This document shows, piece after piece, positions 11,671 through 23,169 of a stretch of DNA of 64,000 nt. Each line of letters begins with the position of its first letter. The stretch's first letter is position 1. The notes under the pieces were generated by a model that was given only the letters and a program-made list of their open reading frames with translations, did no database searches and had not been told where the DNA came from. Origin of the DNA: Rhabditoides inermis (taxonomy: Eukaryota; Nematoda; Chromadorea; Rhabditida; Rhabditidae); the NCBI GenBank assembly GCA_963966185.1, contig CAWZYM010000299.1, forward strand, positions 124,001 to 188,000, written 5' to 3'. The translations under genes and the position numbers were made by a program.

Positions 11671-14600
11671 ATGCGGCCGCCCGCCCTTCTGCCTCTGCTA
11701 TGCACCATAGGTGTGTGCATCGAGTGGTTATCGATTGATTCCGTCGATCGATACAGGTGTCCTCGCCGCGTCCACTCCGACTGGTGACGTCAAACCCAAT
11801 GCGACCGCTCAGATCATCCGCCACTATGGTGAGTGCTTACGTTGCAGATTCGCAAGCAGCGGACCTCCTAGGCCGCCGCCCTTGCACATCCTGCGCTAGT
11901 CATAGCCTCGCGCCGCGCAAATTCGGAGCTCTCTCCATTACTCACGTTTCCGCGCGAGCCCGATATCGATTTATCAAAGTCCAATCCATCTGTGGAAAAT
12001 ACTTTCATTTGCGCCAAGTATGCTATATTTCATTAGTTCGTGCCACGTTCTGATCGCGTGCGTTATTGAAGGAGCCAGAGAGGCGGGCGTGAATCGGTCG
12101 AATGATATTGACAAGGAGTGTCGTTTAGGTCACAGAAGCCGATGGTGACCAAACTGATATCAGAGATACCCTAGGAGGTCACTAGTCGAAAACCGTTTTC
12201 AAATCCACAGGACCGGCCATACGTTTCGAGATATTTACGTTTCAAATTTTTGAGCCAAACCATATAGATTGTTTTTGCGGCCTGTCACTCCAATCGCGCG
12301 AGATCTGAAACAGCGGCGGTTGCCTAGTGGATAGAGCGGCCGTCTGTCAAGCGGCAGGGTGTGGGTTCGCTCTCCGGATATGCTTTTCATTTTGCCGACA
12401 CTTTTCGGACTTGAACTTTTTGGTGACAATTGGGCAGTTGGTAGAAAACTCATATCATCAGCTTTTTTCAAATCCAACGGTCATTTGTTTTGTTGAAGGC
12501 TCATTATGAAATGTTTGCGTTCTTTACACTTCATTTTGAAAAAAAAAAACGAAAAATATCACCGACCAAGGTTTCCACATGATCCCCTCACCATGAATGA
12601 CTCCAACCATTCGAACAAAAAAATACAAGTCCGAAAAGTGTCGGCAAAATGAAAAGAATATCCGGAGAGCGAACCCACACCCTGCCGCTTGACAGACGGC
12701 CGCTCTATCCACTAGGCCACCGCCGCTGTTTCAGAGCTCGCGCGATTGGAGTGACAGGCCGCAAAAACAATCGATATGGTTTGGCTCCAAAATTTGAAAC
12801 GTAAATATCTCGAAACGTATGGCCGGTCCTGTGGATTTGAAAACGGTTTTCGACTAGTGACCTCCTAGGGTATCTCTGATATCAGTTTGGTCACTATCGG
12901 CTTCTGTGACCTAAACGACACTCCTTGTGAGAAGTGACAGACGAATCGTATTCTCACACGCTGCTTGTCATTTCGGTCGACTCTCGTCGCACGTTCGCAG
13001 ACGAAAACCGCGTCGCGACCGCGCCACGCAATTCGAACAATGTGATGGCACGCTGCCAAGCGATGCAAGCGGTCATTCGCCACTCGGTCGCGCGACACGG
13101 TCGCTGCGACCGAAATAACTAGTCGCGGCATGTCATCGCACTATCGTTGTTCATCTTCGACTTGACTGATTATCGATTGATTATCGATTGTTTTTCAATA
13201 GCTTATTGAAAGATAGTTGTCGATCGAGTATGTTCATACGAAAATTTGCAAGTGAACTGGATTCGGCTCTTTTTGTTTTGCATGAACCCATGGTTGAATA
13301 CGTTGGACAGCAACGTCCTCTGGTTCTGCATTACGCAGGAGAAAATCCACAGCATGAGCTGTCGGCAGTCAACTAAGCGGTTGTAGGAAATCTGTTCGAA
13401 TCCCGTGGATGTCTTTTTCAATGGTTGACGAAGAGGGTTTTTGGTGCAGATTGAGACAAGGGAACATTTAGCGGAGTTTCCAGTCTACTCTTACTCTTGA
13501 CATGATCTTCCTCTTTTCGAGGGACATGTGATACATCATATCATCCTCGCATCGAGTGAGATAAGCATAAGGTTCTAACTTGTGATCACAATTGTTTGTC
13601 TGAGCGAGTGTTCACAGGAAGAGTATGTGAATAAATAACTGCCAATATCAAGAACACAGCAACGGAGATGAAACACAACGTGGTTTAGTATCTATCTGAG
13701 TATCTGAATATCTGTCACTGGCTTCATTTGTTGATATCCAACCGGAAGTGGTGGAGTGTATGTCTCACGCGTTTACATGAGAAGTACAAGCCCTATATAA
13801 ATACTCAAATTTTTACCAATCTGATATGACAGATAGACATGGGTTGTCAAAACATAAGTACGTTGTCAGCACTTGCAGTGTATTTTTCTTCTGATTTGAA
13901 TTTTCTTTTTTTTTTAACTACCCCTGTTTTTTTCACGTTGTGTTTGCTTCCTCGGTATTAGGAGAGCACCTGAAATAGCCGAGGGATGTAGAAGAACGGA
14001 GAGGGAAAGGTTTCGGACCGGAACACTTTTGTTATTCGTAATGTTGTGCATATATTTTAGAGTTTCATTTTTTCTGTGTAAAATGTTCTGTTTTGAAATA
14101 GTTTTGAAGAGATAATTTGAAAACCAATTCCTTTGAATTTTATCACAATTTATTTTTTATCCATTCATGTTTGTAAAACATACTTATCTGTTTCACATAC
14201 CAATGAAATTGTTCAAAAAAAAACACACTACTTACCTACATAATATCTCGTTTTCAAAGAAATGATTTTCTTGTAACTACTTTCAAAAACATTGTGTACA
14301 TTTGCAAAAAAAACAAATTCGAAACCGCGGGTTCGAACCCCAGACCCTGAATGAAATCGCAGTCCGTTCTTCTACGCCACTCGGCTATTTCCACAAAAGT
14401 ATAATTTTTTACTTGCTACAACAAGTTTATTTTAATACCTCTAAAATACTTGTTAAAGAAACAGTGGCGACTTAATTCTGCAACTAGCTCTCCTGAACGC
14501 GCATTGCCACTCATGCGAAACAATTGCCGTTGACAGGACTCGAACCAGCGAGGCCTGTGCAACTACGGCGCACACACGCATTGAGCCACGTAGTAAGTGA

Positions 14601-17600
14601 ACGAGATTCTTTCGTATGGGATTATTTGTTCTATCGCCAGTTCTGCAGTATTGAAGAGTTCAACGGAATGGAAGTCGTGCCGTTGCCAATTTTGAGTTTG
14701 AAAAAAATGTTCCAACAGCGAGTTGCAACATTTGAAAGCAACGGATAATCGTTGTTATTTCTCACAAATCAATTGAGATTCGGGTTAAAATGATTCTTTC
14801 GATCATTCCGAGTCAAAAATAAGTCGCCAGTGTACCTTTAAAATGTTGATTTTTAATAGAACGTAATGCAACAAAAGTTCTTTCTTCCTCCTACTTAATG
14901 TTTGTGACAATATCTTTTCAGTGGCGTATGGACTAGTGTTGTTTGGAATCCACTCGGCTGTCACTATCCTCTTTTTCCTATTCATGCGAACGAAACACTT
15001 CCGACAGGTACCGAATGTGAGAGAATGACAAAAAAGATGTTTAGTTGAACGCGACTAATTTATCGATTGCACACGTCCTTTTGCGTTACCTGCCATTCAT
15101 TCTCTTTCCTGTTTACATAGGTGAGTGACAGTAGATTATACTAATCTCACTTCTCCTTTACAGTTGGAGCCATTTCTATCGCAGTCTTTGCCGCAATGAC
15201 CACAACCACTGGTGTTTTTGTACATATGTTAACTGGTTTGAATGTTGTTTTGTAGAATGTTCCGGATGCGTGATATCCGCTAGTCCTCTTTGCCCGATCA
15301 ATGCTCTTTGTTATCCAGAAAGTCTGAGAGTGCAAATTCGTTTCTCTGGAATACACTGCAAAACGTCAGTTTTTAAACATATGCTCATCTTTATATTTGT
15401 TTCTAGGTTTGAATGCTCCAAAGGAACTTTGATGTTCGAAAGAAACAACACTATTGAAATAGTGAATTCTATGCGTTGTATGAGAGACAACTCGTGGAGT
15501 GTGAATGGATTCAAAATTGAGAAATTGCGGGCTACTTGCGTGCAAGGTTGTTTTGATGCTTCACGTGACCAACTTATGTGTTATCCGGTTACGAAATGTA
15601 AATTTCAGAATGTACTAAATGTGGACCTCCTCTTATTTCGGATTGTCCTTTCGGATTAGACTGTTCTGTCCAACCGATCGTTATAATGAAGGAAAACACA
15701 TGTTCTGAGTATGCCTACTATTCATTCAATACTATTATTAACGTGTGTACGTAGTTTGATCTGCCCTCGGGGAAAGCTGATGTACAAGACGGGTTCAACT
15801 TTTGCAAAAGTTACTTTAACTAATTGTGAAAATGGCGTTTGGACAGCAAACAAATCTGGAAAGAAAGAAGAATTCATTTGCGCTCAGGGTAAGTATAGAG
15901 TAAAGTTGTTAATGTTTCTATAGGGCATCCCCCCGTTTATCGTACAAGAGTCATTTCTCTATTAAGTTTACCAGACAACTTTTGAGACATCAGTAACTCG
16001 TTATCACTGTAGAGTTGTTAATGTTTCTATTTGTACGATTCCTATTTAGAATGTAATTCGTGTGGCTTAACTTTGCTCGATTCTTGCAATGATTTTGGTT
16101 TCGAATGCGACAAAACTCAGATAAACTCAAAAGAGAATGACGGCATGAAAATAAGATGTCAAAAGTAGGATTATTACTTGATATCAAATTAGATTACTAC
16201 ATAATCAACACAGACTGGAATGTTATGATGGAAGAAAATTGATGTATGAACCAATCAATGCGGTTATCAATGGGAACAATCGAGGATGGAAGCAGGTATC
16301 CATTGAAAGAAGTACTAATTACAAAGACCAAATACAAAATACAGGTGGGATCGAATCACACTTGTTCTGCAACTGGCTGGATTGGAGTAGAATCTTCGAA
16401 TACAAACGCAATGTCTTCACTCAAAGTTACTTGTATGGGAGAGGGTAGATACTAGTTTGATTCATACAACAATATTCATTATTTGAGACTGCGGAAAGTG
16501 TGCGAATCCGATCGAAATTTGTCCTAATGGATTCGAATGTGAAACAAATGCAGTAAAATCAAACAGTAGTTACATGTGTACAGAGTACGTTTTTCTAAAC
16601 GTTTGTTAATCATTAGTTTTATTCAGAGTAACATGCAGCCAGGAATCGCTGTATTACGAAAATGAGTCAGGAAGCATGATTAAATCAACTAGTGGGAAAC
16701 TCAAATGTCAAACCGACAAAAAGTGGAAGATTGATGAAAACGAAGCAGAATCTGTGAAGATTGTGTGCGGAAAAGGTACAACATATGTTTCTTCGATCAC
16801 ATTTCACATGTGAATCAATTATTCAGATTGTGGTCAGTGTGTCACTCCGTCCATAGAGAATTGTCCTCCCGGATTTGAATGTTTTGATTCAACTATGGAA
16901 AACACAAACAAATGCACAGAGTGAATATTAAATTTTACTATTGAAAAAAGTTATCAAAAATGAAGTTTTCAGATGGAAATGTTTCGCAAACTCGGGTGAA
17001 ATGTACTATTCTAAAAATGGATTGCCTGTAAAAGTTTCGAGTGGAAAAGTACTTTGTGATTTCGATAAACAATGGATTATGGATGGAGAAAAATTCGAAA
17101 CACTTTCTATTTTCTGTGCAAATGGTATTTTTAAAGATTTCTAACAGTTGTTAACTTTGACATTGTTAGATTGCGGCAAATGTGAAACCCCAGGAAAAGA
17201 AAAATGTCCTATTGGATTTACGTGTTTCGATGCTCTAAAAATGGAAAATACTAACAAATGCACAGAGTAAGTTTACAAAAAGTATGAACAATATTCTACC
17301 TATTTAGATGGAAATGTTTGTCAGGGAATTTGTATCACAAGAATGAACAGAATCTTCCTGAACTTGTTGCTAGCAAGAACATTCAATGCGACATTGATGA
17401 AAACTGGAAAGTTGATGAAAACAAAATGACATCGATTTCGGTCTTCTGTGGAAAAGGTGGAACATTTTTGAAAGAAAAAAACTTATTTACGGGAAAAAAT
17501 ACGGGAAATTTAGATTGTGGAAAATGCAAAACACCCAAATACGAGTGCATTTCTGGTTATTATTGTGATCCTAAAGCTTCATTGATTAAAAAAGAAGAAG

Positions 17601-20600
17601 AAGGAACTTGCACAGAGTAAACATACTTGATTTAATTTCGATTGTTATCACATTTCAGATGGATATGTGAGAGTGAAGACTTGTTCTATGTAAATGAAGA
17701 CAACCAATGGACTCTGTCTCGGATCAATAAAGTCACTTGTGATTTCGACCAAAAATGGAATATCGATTCTTTCAAAACCCAGTCAAGCGTCGCAATTTCT
17801 GTCTTCTGTGGAAAACGTGAATCTGTAACAAATGTTTTTCGTATGTCTTGTTTTATTTAGAATGCAACACTTGTAAAGACCCTATTTATCTAACAGCGTG
17901 TTTCGCTGGTATGGAATGCTTGAATGAAACCGAATTGAAAACAATTGTGAAAACAGGACAGTGCAAAGAGTATGTATTGTATATTACTGCTGTTTTAGAA
18001 TGTTACTATACCAAATTTTAGGATCAGTTGTTCGAATGGATTTTTGTATCATAACAATGCTGGAACGTGGACCGAAATTGTCTCTGGGAAAATCACATGC
18101 GAAAAGGACGACAATTGGGTGATCGATAAAGAAAGTGAGAAAAATATCGAAGTGTTGTGCGGAAAAAGTGAGCTATATTTTATTGTGTCTTGTGAAAAAC
18201 GTATTATTGTAAATATTCACGAAAATTCATTGTTTTTTTTTCAGATTGCAACACTTGCAAAGACCCTATTTATCAAACAATGTGCCCCGCTGGTATGAAA
18301 TGCTTAAGTGAAAGCGAATTGAAAACAATTGTGAAAACAGGACGATGCAAAGAGTATGTATTGTATATTACAGATGTATTAGATTGTTACTTTACCAAAT
18401 TTTAGGATCAGTTGTTCTAATGGATTTTTGTATCATAACATTGCTGGAACGTGGACCGAAATTGTTTCTGGGAAAATCACATGCGAAAAGGACGACAATT
18501 GGGTGATCGATAAAGAAAGTGAGAAAAATATCGAAGTGTTGTGCGGAAAAAGTGAGCAAACTTCATTGTGTCTTGTGAAAAACGTAATATCGTAAATATT
18601 CACGAAGTTTCATTGTTTTTTTTTCAGAATGCAATACATGTAAAGAACCTATTTATCAAACTACGTGTCCCGATGGAATGAAATGTGAAAAGACAAGCGA
18701 ATTAAAAACAATTTTGGAAACAGGACAGTGCAAAGAGTATGTATTGTTTAGGCCATTCCCCACTTTTATCGTACGGCAATATCACTGGTTCGCCGACAGA
18801 CGCGGTTTTCATGCGAATTTGCTCCGTTTGTGTGTTTCTGTGCTCAAATATAGTAAAAATGGCGGAAATAAAAAAAAAATCGAGCACTAGAGATCTCCGA
18901 GCATTCTATCTGGGCATCTCCTCTAGAAAACTGGCCACTATGCGATAAAATTGAAGAGAGTAATTGAGTTTCGGATCTTTCCAATTGGAAATCGAGTCAA
19001 AATCAAGGTTTTAGGACTCTGTTTAGAAACATGATACAAAAAATCGAACACTACATAGCATTGTAAAAAAAATAAATGCCTAGAAAAGTAAATGTCTAGA
19101 GTAAAAACAAATCGATGAGAACTACATACTGATACCCATCACATATCAAATTTTGTGAAGATGCTTGATTCCGAAAAGAGTAATTACCTTTAGAAGGAGA
19201 TCTCTTCTTCATTACACTTGCAAATGAGCCTCATTTCTCTAAAAAGAGCCAAGCGCACAAATTGCGTACTAAATGTGGACCTCTGCGCGAAAAGCACACA
19301 ACACAGCGAAATGTAGAAAATGAAATGAACTTTCGAAAGTGATTTTAGATGACAGATTATTCTAATGGCTTGTGAAATCTATTCAACAAGTTTAGTAATG
19401 GAATATAAACTGGAAGAATAGTGGTCAGAGTATAGTAGTGTGAGTAGTCTATGTATTCGATAGTTGCCTGTTGAGTGAGCCATTCCACAAAAGTAGATTG
19501 CGTGCGTAGATCAGAATCAAGAAATGGAGAACGAATTATTAAAGTGCGCAATACAAACATTCTAAAAAGTCAACTACGAATAGAGGTACAGACACATTTT
19601 CACAGATTGAGGGATTAGTCAGGGATTAGTCATAGGGATTAGTCATCATCCTGCAAGATACTCAGTTGCGTAATTTTGCGTAATTTTCATTTGTAACGCG
19701 GCTCAAGTAGACTTGACGAAGAATTCAATTCTGCACACGAAAACCGATGTATAGAAAGTGGTCGAAAAAGTAGAAAAAAGGATAAGAAACTTTGAAAGCA
19801 AAATTTTCTATTTTGGGTTCTATTTGGGTAAATTTCTTCACTGTACTGAGACATATGTACAAATAGAAATGACATGATCGATACTGTTGCAGAGGTGAGA
19901 ATCTGTACATTCGGATTATGTGATTGATGACTAGTTAGTGAGAGTGATCGGCTCTAATAATCAAAAGAAGCCGCTGGCTCGCGGTGTTCCCCGCGCACCC
20001 AACTCGCTCTCACTCGGCTCACCCCTCGCGCGACCTTCACCCATTGCGAAACACTGTCGCTTGCCACACTCCAAAACAAGCCCACGTGCTCGTCCCAACC
20101 TATTTTACATTCTCACTATAACTTGTTTTTCAGGATCAGCTGTTCTATTGGATTTTTGTATCACAACAATGCTGGAAAGTGGACAGAAGTTGTTTCTGGG
20201 AAAGTTACATGCGAAAAAGACGACAATTGGGTGATAGATGGAGAAAATGTGAAAAATATCGAAGTGGTATGCGGAAAATGTGAGCAGTTAAATTTTATTT
20301 CGAATTAACACTTCTAATTAGACTGTAATGAGTGCCTACATAACGAACAATGTTCGGATGGATATGAATGCGAAAATATCGTGAAAACCGAGAAAAATAA
20401 ATGCCTAGAGTAAAAACAGTGTGCTTTGATAATGAGCATGATTTGTTTTCAGAGTGAGTTGTCCGTCGAAAACATTGTTCCTGGTTGATACGTCCGGAAG
20501 TATTTCTATCGCTTTGTTCAACACTGTACAATGTGATACTGACAACAACTGGACTGCTGATAGGAAAATGTTAGCTGTAGACAAGCTATTTTGTGGAACA

Positions 20601-22468
20601 GGTTATTCATATACTTTCAAAACTTTAATTCGTTGCTTTAACGACGTTTGAAGAGTGCAATATGTGCAAAAATCCTACGTATTCAACTGTTTGTGCACGA
20701 GGATTCAAGTGCAATGATAAATCCACACTCATCATGGAAAACAGGGAAAAATGCAACGAGTATGTAAAAAACAAATATGTGATTGCAAAGTAAGTAATGC
20801 TTTTTAGATGGTCATGTGCGAGTGATCAAATGTACTATGTAGAAATTCGCGAAAGTGAAGAAATATTTGTGCTTGTGGCGAATAATAAAGTGCAGTGTGG
20901 TACAAATGAAAAGTTGAAAGTGAACGATAAAGAAATGACTGAGATTTCGGTTAGCTGCGCGCAAGGTGAGGACTGTAGACTTTTCTAATGCCATGTTGGT
21001 TTCAGAATGTAGAACATGTGTTTTTACCCAGGGGACGTGCCATGAGGGATATAGTTGTTTGACTCCTATACTCATTGAAAACCAGTTGAACGGATGTTCT
21101 GAGTGAGTAACTTTTCAACTATTCGCACGCAGCTGACTAAAATTTCAAAACAAACCCGATTTTTTCGTTTGTTGCAAGTTACTTGTTGAGATTAACATTA
21201 CCTTCATCAGCTGAACTCAACAGGCTAACAAGGATTTTTTTTGTTTTTTTTTTTGGAATTTTAGGCAGTTGCGAAAACTAGCGGTCCGTCCTAGTCCTCC
21301 TTCGACCTCTCCGCAGAGTGAACCGATTTCAATATGGGAGACCATAACTTTCGTTGCACAAATGTTTGCGTGTTCAACCGTCCACGCCAAAAGCTTAAAA
21401 GTTTTGCTCTCGCGTGAATGAGTAATGGCAGGTTGTGGTAGAACTAAGTCGCCACTGTGCCTTCAAAGGCATAATGACACTCAGTTTTTGACTCTGTTAC
21501 ACTCGTTAAGGTAAAACCGATATATCGATTTATCCTTACTATGACATCATGTTGATTGGGGCGCCCTCTCTGTCGCATTGCCACATTGAAAGCGCGCGCC
21601 TGGCGCGAAATAGCAGAGCGTATTTTGAGAAAGCTTACACAACCTTAAGATATCGCTTTTTGAAAATTCTAGCGCAATCATTTTTTTAACCAAAAAATAG
21701 AAAAAAAATCAAAAACGTCAAAATGTTAACGAAATCACAATTATCGATTGGCTCCCTACGAGTTTACGTGCAAATTATTAAGATATATCTGTGAATTAAA
21801 TTTGCAATACTCTGTTGAATCGAAACCTTCTATCATCTCTTCCACCAATAATATGGTTTGTGGGAAAAACAATAAATGGTCAATTGATGGAAAAGAACTG
21901 GAAAATGTGACAGCGATGTGCGGCGAGTGTGAGTGAAGTTGTTTCGAACCTTGAATCGTCGTGATTTTAGACTGCGGTTCCAAATGTGCAACTACGCTTC
22001 CGAGCGAGTTTTTCGGAGACTACGTCACAGATATTATGTCAAAGAAATACGTACTTTTTTTATGCAGTCCTTCCTTGATCCTCGAAAATTCATACACGGG
22101 GCATACGGAATCAAAATGAAATATGAAGATTTCGAATTGTATTTTTTTCATTACGGCGATGTGGAGATTGGAAAACAAATGCCAAAATTCTCCACAGATC
22201 TGGGGGACTCCACAGATCTCGTTAGATTCACAATTGTGGGAGGAAAATTATATGAAGAACATCTAATCACGGAAAATGGAAAAGTGATAAAGACAGACTA
22301 CTCTAAACACGTTTACTAGTGAGTTTTACTAGTTTCAGTTGTTTGGATATCTATTAAATCTTTTTTTTCAGTTTCGAGAAAGAATTTCTCGTACAACATA
22401 CGACGTCTATAAATGGAGTGGTGGCAAAACGTTATTTCCAAAGAACCACAGATTACCAGGACCACTGA
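11671..22468 (+). CDS. Cysteine-rich two-exon-module protein with hydrophobic N-terminus (hand-built model)
   Basis: Head exons: 11671-11710, 11757-11828, 14922-15007, 15045-15120, 15164-15211. Thirteen A/B exon pairs run from 15256 to 21928. Tail: 21971-22050, 22068-22318, 22372-22468. The ATG follows a CTCCGCAG acceptor directly, suggesting trans-splicing. The head has a signal-like start (MRPPALLPLLCTIGVLAAS) and two hydrophobic segments (LVLFGIHSAVTILFFLF; FILFPVYIVGAISIAVFAAM). Each module has about 8 Cys: A with C-x2-C, C-P-x-G-x-x-C and a final C-T-E; B with C, Y, C, W and C. Introns always fall in phase 1 before A and phase 2 before B. It is probably an extracellular or membrane-anchored protein, family unknown to me. 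Weak points: 31 nt and 17 nt intron-like gaps, and the head or tail may be separate genes. Confidence 0.55.
12165..12925. mobile_element. Foldback element with tRNA-like sequence in both arms
   Basis: Arms of about 300-350 bp (12135-12420 against 12645-12925) are reverse complements, e.g. ATATTTACGTTTCAAATTTT at 12231 and its complement near 12790. Each arm carries a tRNA-like block at 12310-12375 (+) and 12655-12725 (-): TAGTGGATAGAGCGGCCG, a 5 bp anticodon-type stem around CTGTCAA, and GGGTTCGCTCTCC. It lies in the long second intron of the cysteine-rich gene. Confidence 0.8.
13130..14320. other. Intron sequence, no feature resolved
   Basis: AT-rich. A possible degenerate tRNA-like B-box (CTGTTCGAATCCCGTGG) lies at 13390-13407. 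No coding exon fits the phase of the flanking exons. Confidence 0.5.
14325..14395 (-). repeat. tRNA-derived SINE-like segment
   Basis: On the minus strand, TAGCCGAGTGGCGTAGAAG (A-box) and GGGGTTCGAACCCGC (B-box) are present at tRNA-like spacing. A related A-box-side sequence appears at 13976-14000. The class resembles Leu/Ser tRNA, but the stems are broken. Confidence 0.6.
14525..14600 (-). repeat. tRNA-derived SINE-like segment
   Basis: The minus strand has GTGGCTCAATGCGTGTGTGC (A-box-like) and CTGGTTCGAGTCCTG (B-box). Confidence 0.6.
15256..16164 (+). other. Modules 1-2 and A3 of the cysteine-rich gene
   Basis: Exons A1 15256-15364, B1 15407-15546, A2 15609-15708, B2 15755-15888, A3 16050-16164. 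All A exons carry 2+3n+2 bases and all B exons 1+3n+1. These first modules are the most divergent; A1 has CVISASPLC in place of the usual K/T-rich linker. Confidence 0.75.
16214..17816 (+). other. Modules B3 to B7 of the cysteine-rich gene
   Basis: Exons B3 16214-16295 plus 16327-16444, A4 16488-16584, B4 16627-16775, A5 16827-16920, B5 16973-17124, A6 17170-17266, B6 17308-17456, A7 17514-17616, B7 17659-17816. B3 is the only split B unit; its 31 nt gap starts GTATCC and ends CAAAG. A units end in the motif C-T-E. Confidence 0.75.
17861..18736 (+). other. Recently duplicated modules A8-A10 / B8-B9
   Basis: Exons A8 17861-17969, B8 18022-18167, A9 18245-18353, B9 18406-18551, A10 18628-18736. 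B8 and B9 are nearly identical, and their flanking introns also match. This indicates a recent tandem duplication of a whole two-exon unit of about 385 bp. Confidence 0.85.
18737..20133 (+). other. Long intron with apparent f­ossil module fragments
   Basis: The intron is 1.4 kb against 40-80 nt for its neighbours. At 19068-19100 it contains AATAAATGCCTAGA and TCTAGAGTAAAAAC, matching the end of exon A11 and its donor (20395-20417). At 19265-19282 an 18 nt block, GTACTAAATGTGGACCTC, matches exon A2. These look like decayed modules. A GC-rich patch lies at 19970-20090. Confidence 0.6.
20134..21928 (+). other. Modules B10 to B13 of the cysteine-rich gene
   Basis: Exons B10 20134-20279, A11 20322-20409, B11 20453-20601, A12 20654-20759, B12 20808-20965, A13 21006-21102, B13 21783-21928. 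The 680 bp intron before B13 holds a repeat with GGGCGCCCTCTCTGTCGC near 21560 and a GTCGCCACTGTGCCTTCAAA end near 21449. Confidence 0.75.
21971..22468 (+). CDS. C-terminal segment, possibly lipid-binding (FABP-like)
   Basis: Segments 21971-22050, 22068-22318 and 22372-22468. The last two join in phase and encode a beta-rich stretch: FTIVGGKLYEEHLI, then INGVVAKRYFQR before the stop. The ending resembles the closing strands of fatty-acid-binding proteins, but this is only an impression. A 17 nt GT...AG gap (22051-22067) must be removed to stay in frame with the module gene. It could instead be a separate gene or carry an indel. Confidence 0.35.
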
Positions 22469-22704
22469 AATAAGCATAGGTTATAGGTGACTCAGTAATA
22501 AAGATGTCGATTAATGCGATCGTTTGATTCGTTTTATCCAAGTATCTGCGGTTTAGAAATGCCACAGTGTACACGCGAGATTCACGGCGGTACTTTCCTC
22601 TCACCGCTAGTCTTGTGTTTGTGTGCCAATTCCTGTTTCACTTATTATCTTATCGATAGTTATGTACGTGCGTAGTACACGGTCATTACCTATTTCCGCT
22701 ACCT

Positions 22705-23060
22705 ACATTGAAGGAACAGAGGCTTATATCAGGAACGTGTGCTGATGAAACACTCAAATTGGCACGACATCACCACGCGCCGAGGTGCATGTATGTTTCA
22801 GGCAAAGTTGCAAACAGCAATCGAACCCGTGGCTGCGAGAGTGATAGCCCATAGTATTTTCCACTGCGCCACACAGCTCATTGGGTCATCACGCGCAAAG
22901 ACCGCTACCCTTCCCGAGAACTGACTTCTTTGCGACTTCCCGCCGAAACACACATTTGAACGCCTATTTTCGTGAACGCCTATATATTAACATCTTTGAA
23001 TCGTTATTTTTTTCGTTTGTTTGCATTCCAATATGTCAAGTTTTGATACAAAGACGAAAA
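22705..23060 (+). repeat. Dispersed repeat with SINE-like block, copy 1
   Basis: Starts near TTGAAGGAACAGAGGCTTAT and shares over 150 bp with 23885-24325 in direct orientation. The minus strand at 22800-22885 has TGTGGCGCAGTGGA (A-box) and CACGGGTTCGATTGC (B-box). Confidence 0.75.
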
Positions 23061-23169
23061 CATTGTTATTTCGTGAAACGTAACCGCGAAACGAATCGGA
23101 AACGTATCCAGAAGAAACGTACGCACGTGAAACGTATCGGTTCAGAAACGTATCTCCGCGAAACGTACG

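Noticed and set aside
12310..12375. Functional tRNA genes (also at 8.7, 14.3, 14.5, 22.8, 26.8, 32.1 and 52.8 kb)
   Set aside because: A- and B-boxes are visible, but acceptor or T stems do not pair and the blocks sit inside repeats; treated as tRNA-derived SINE heads.
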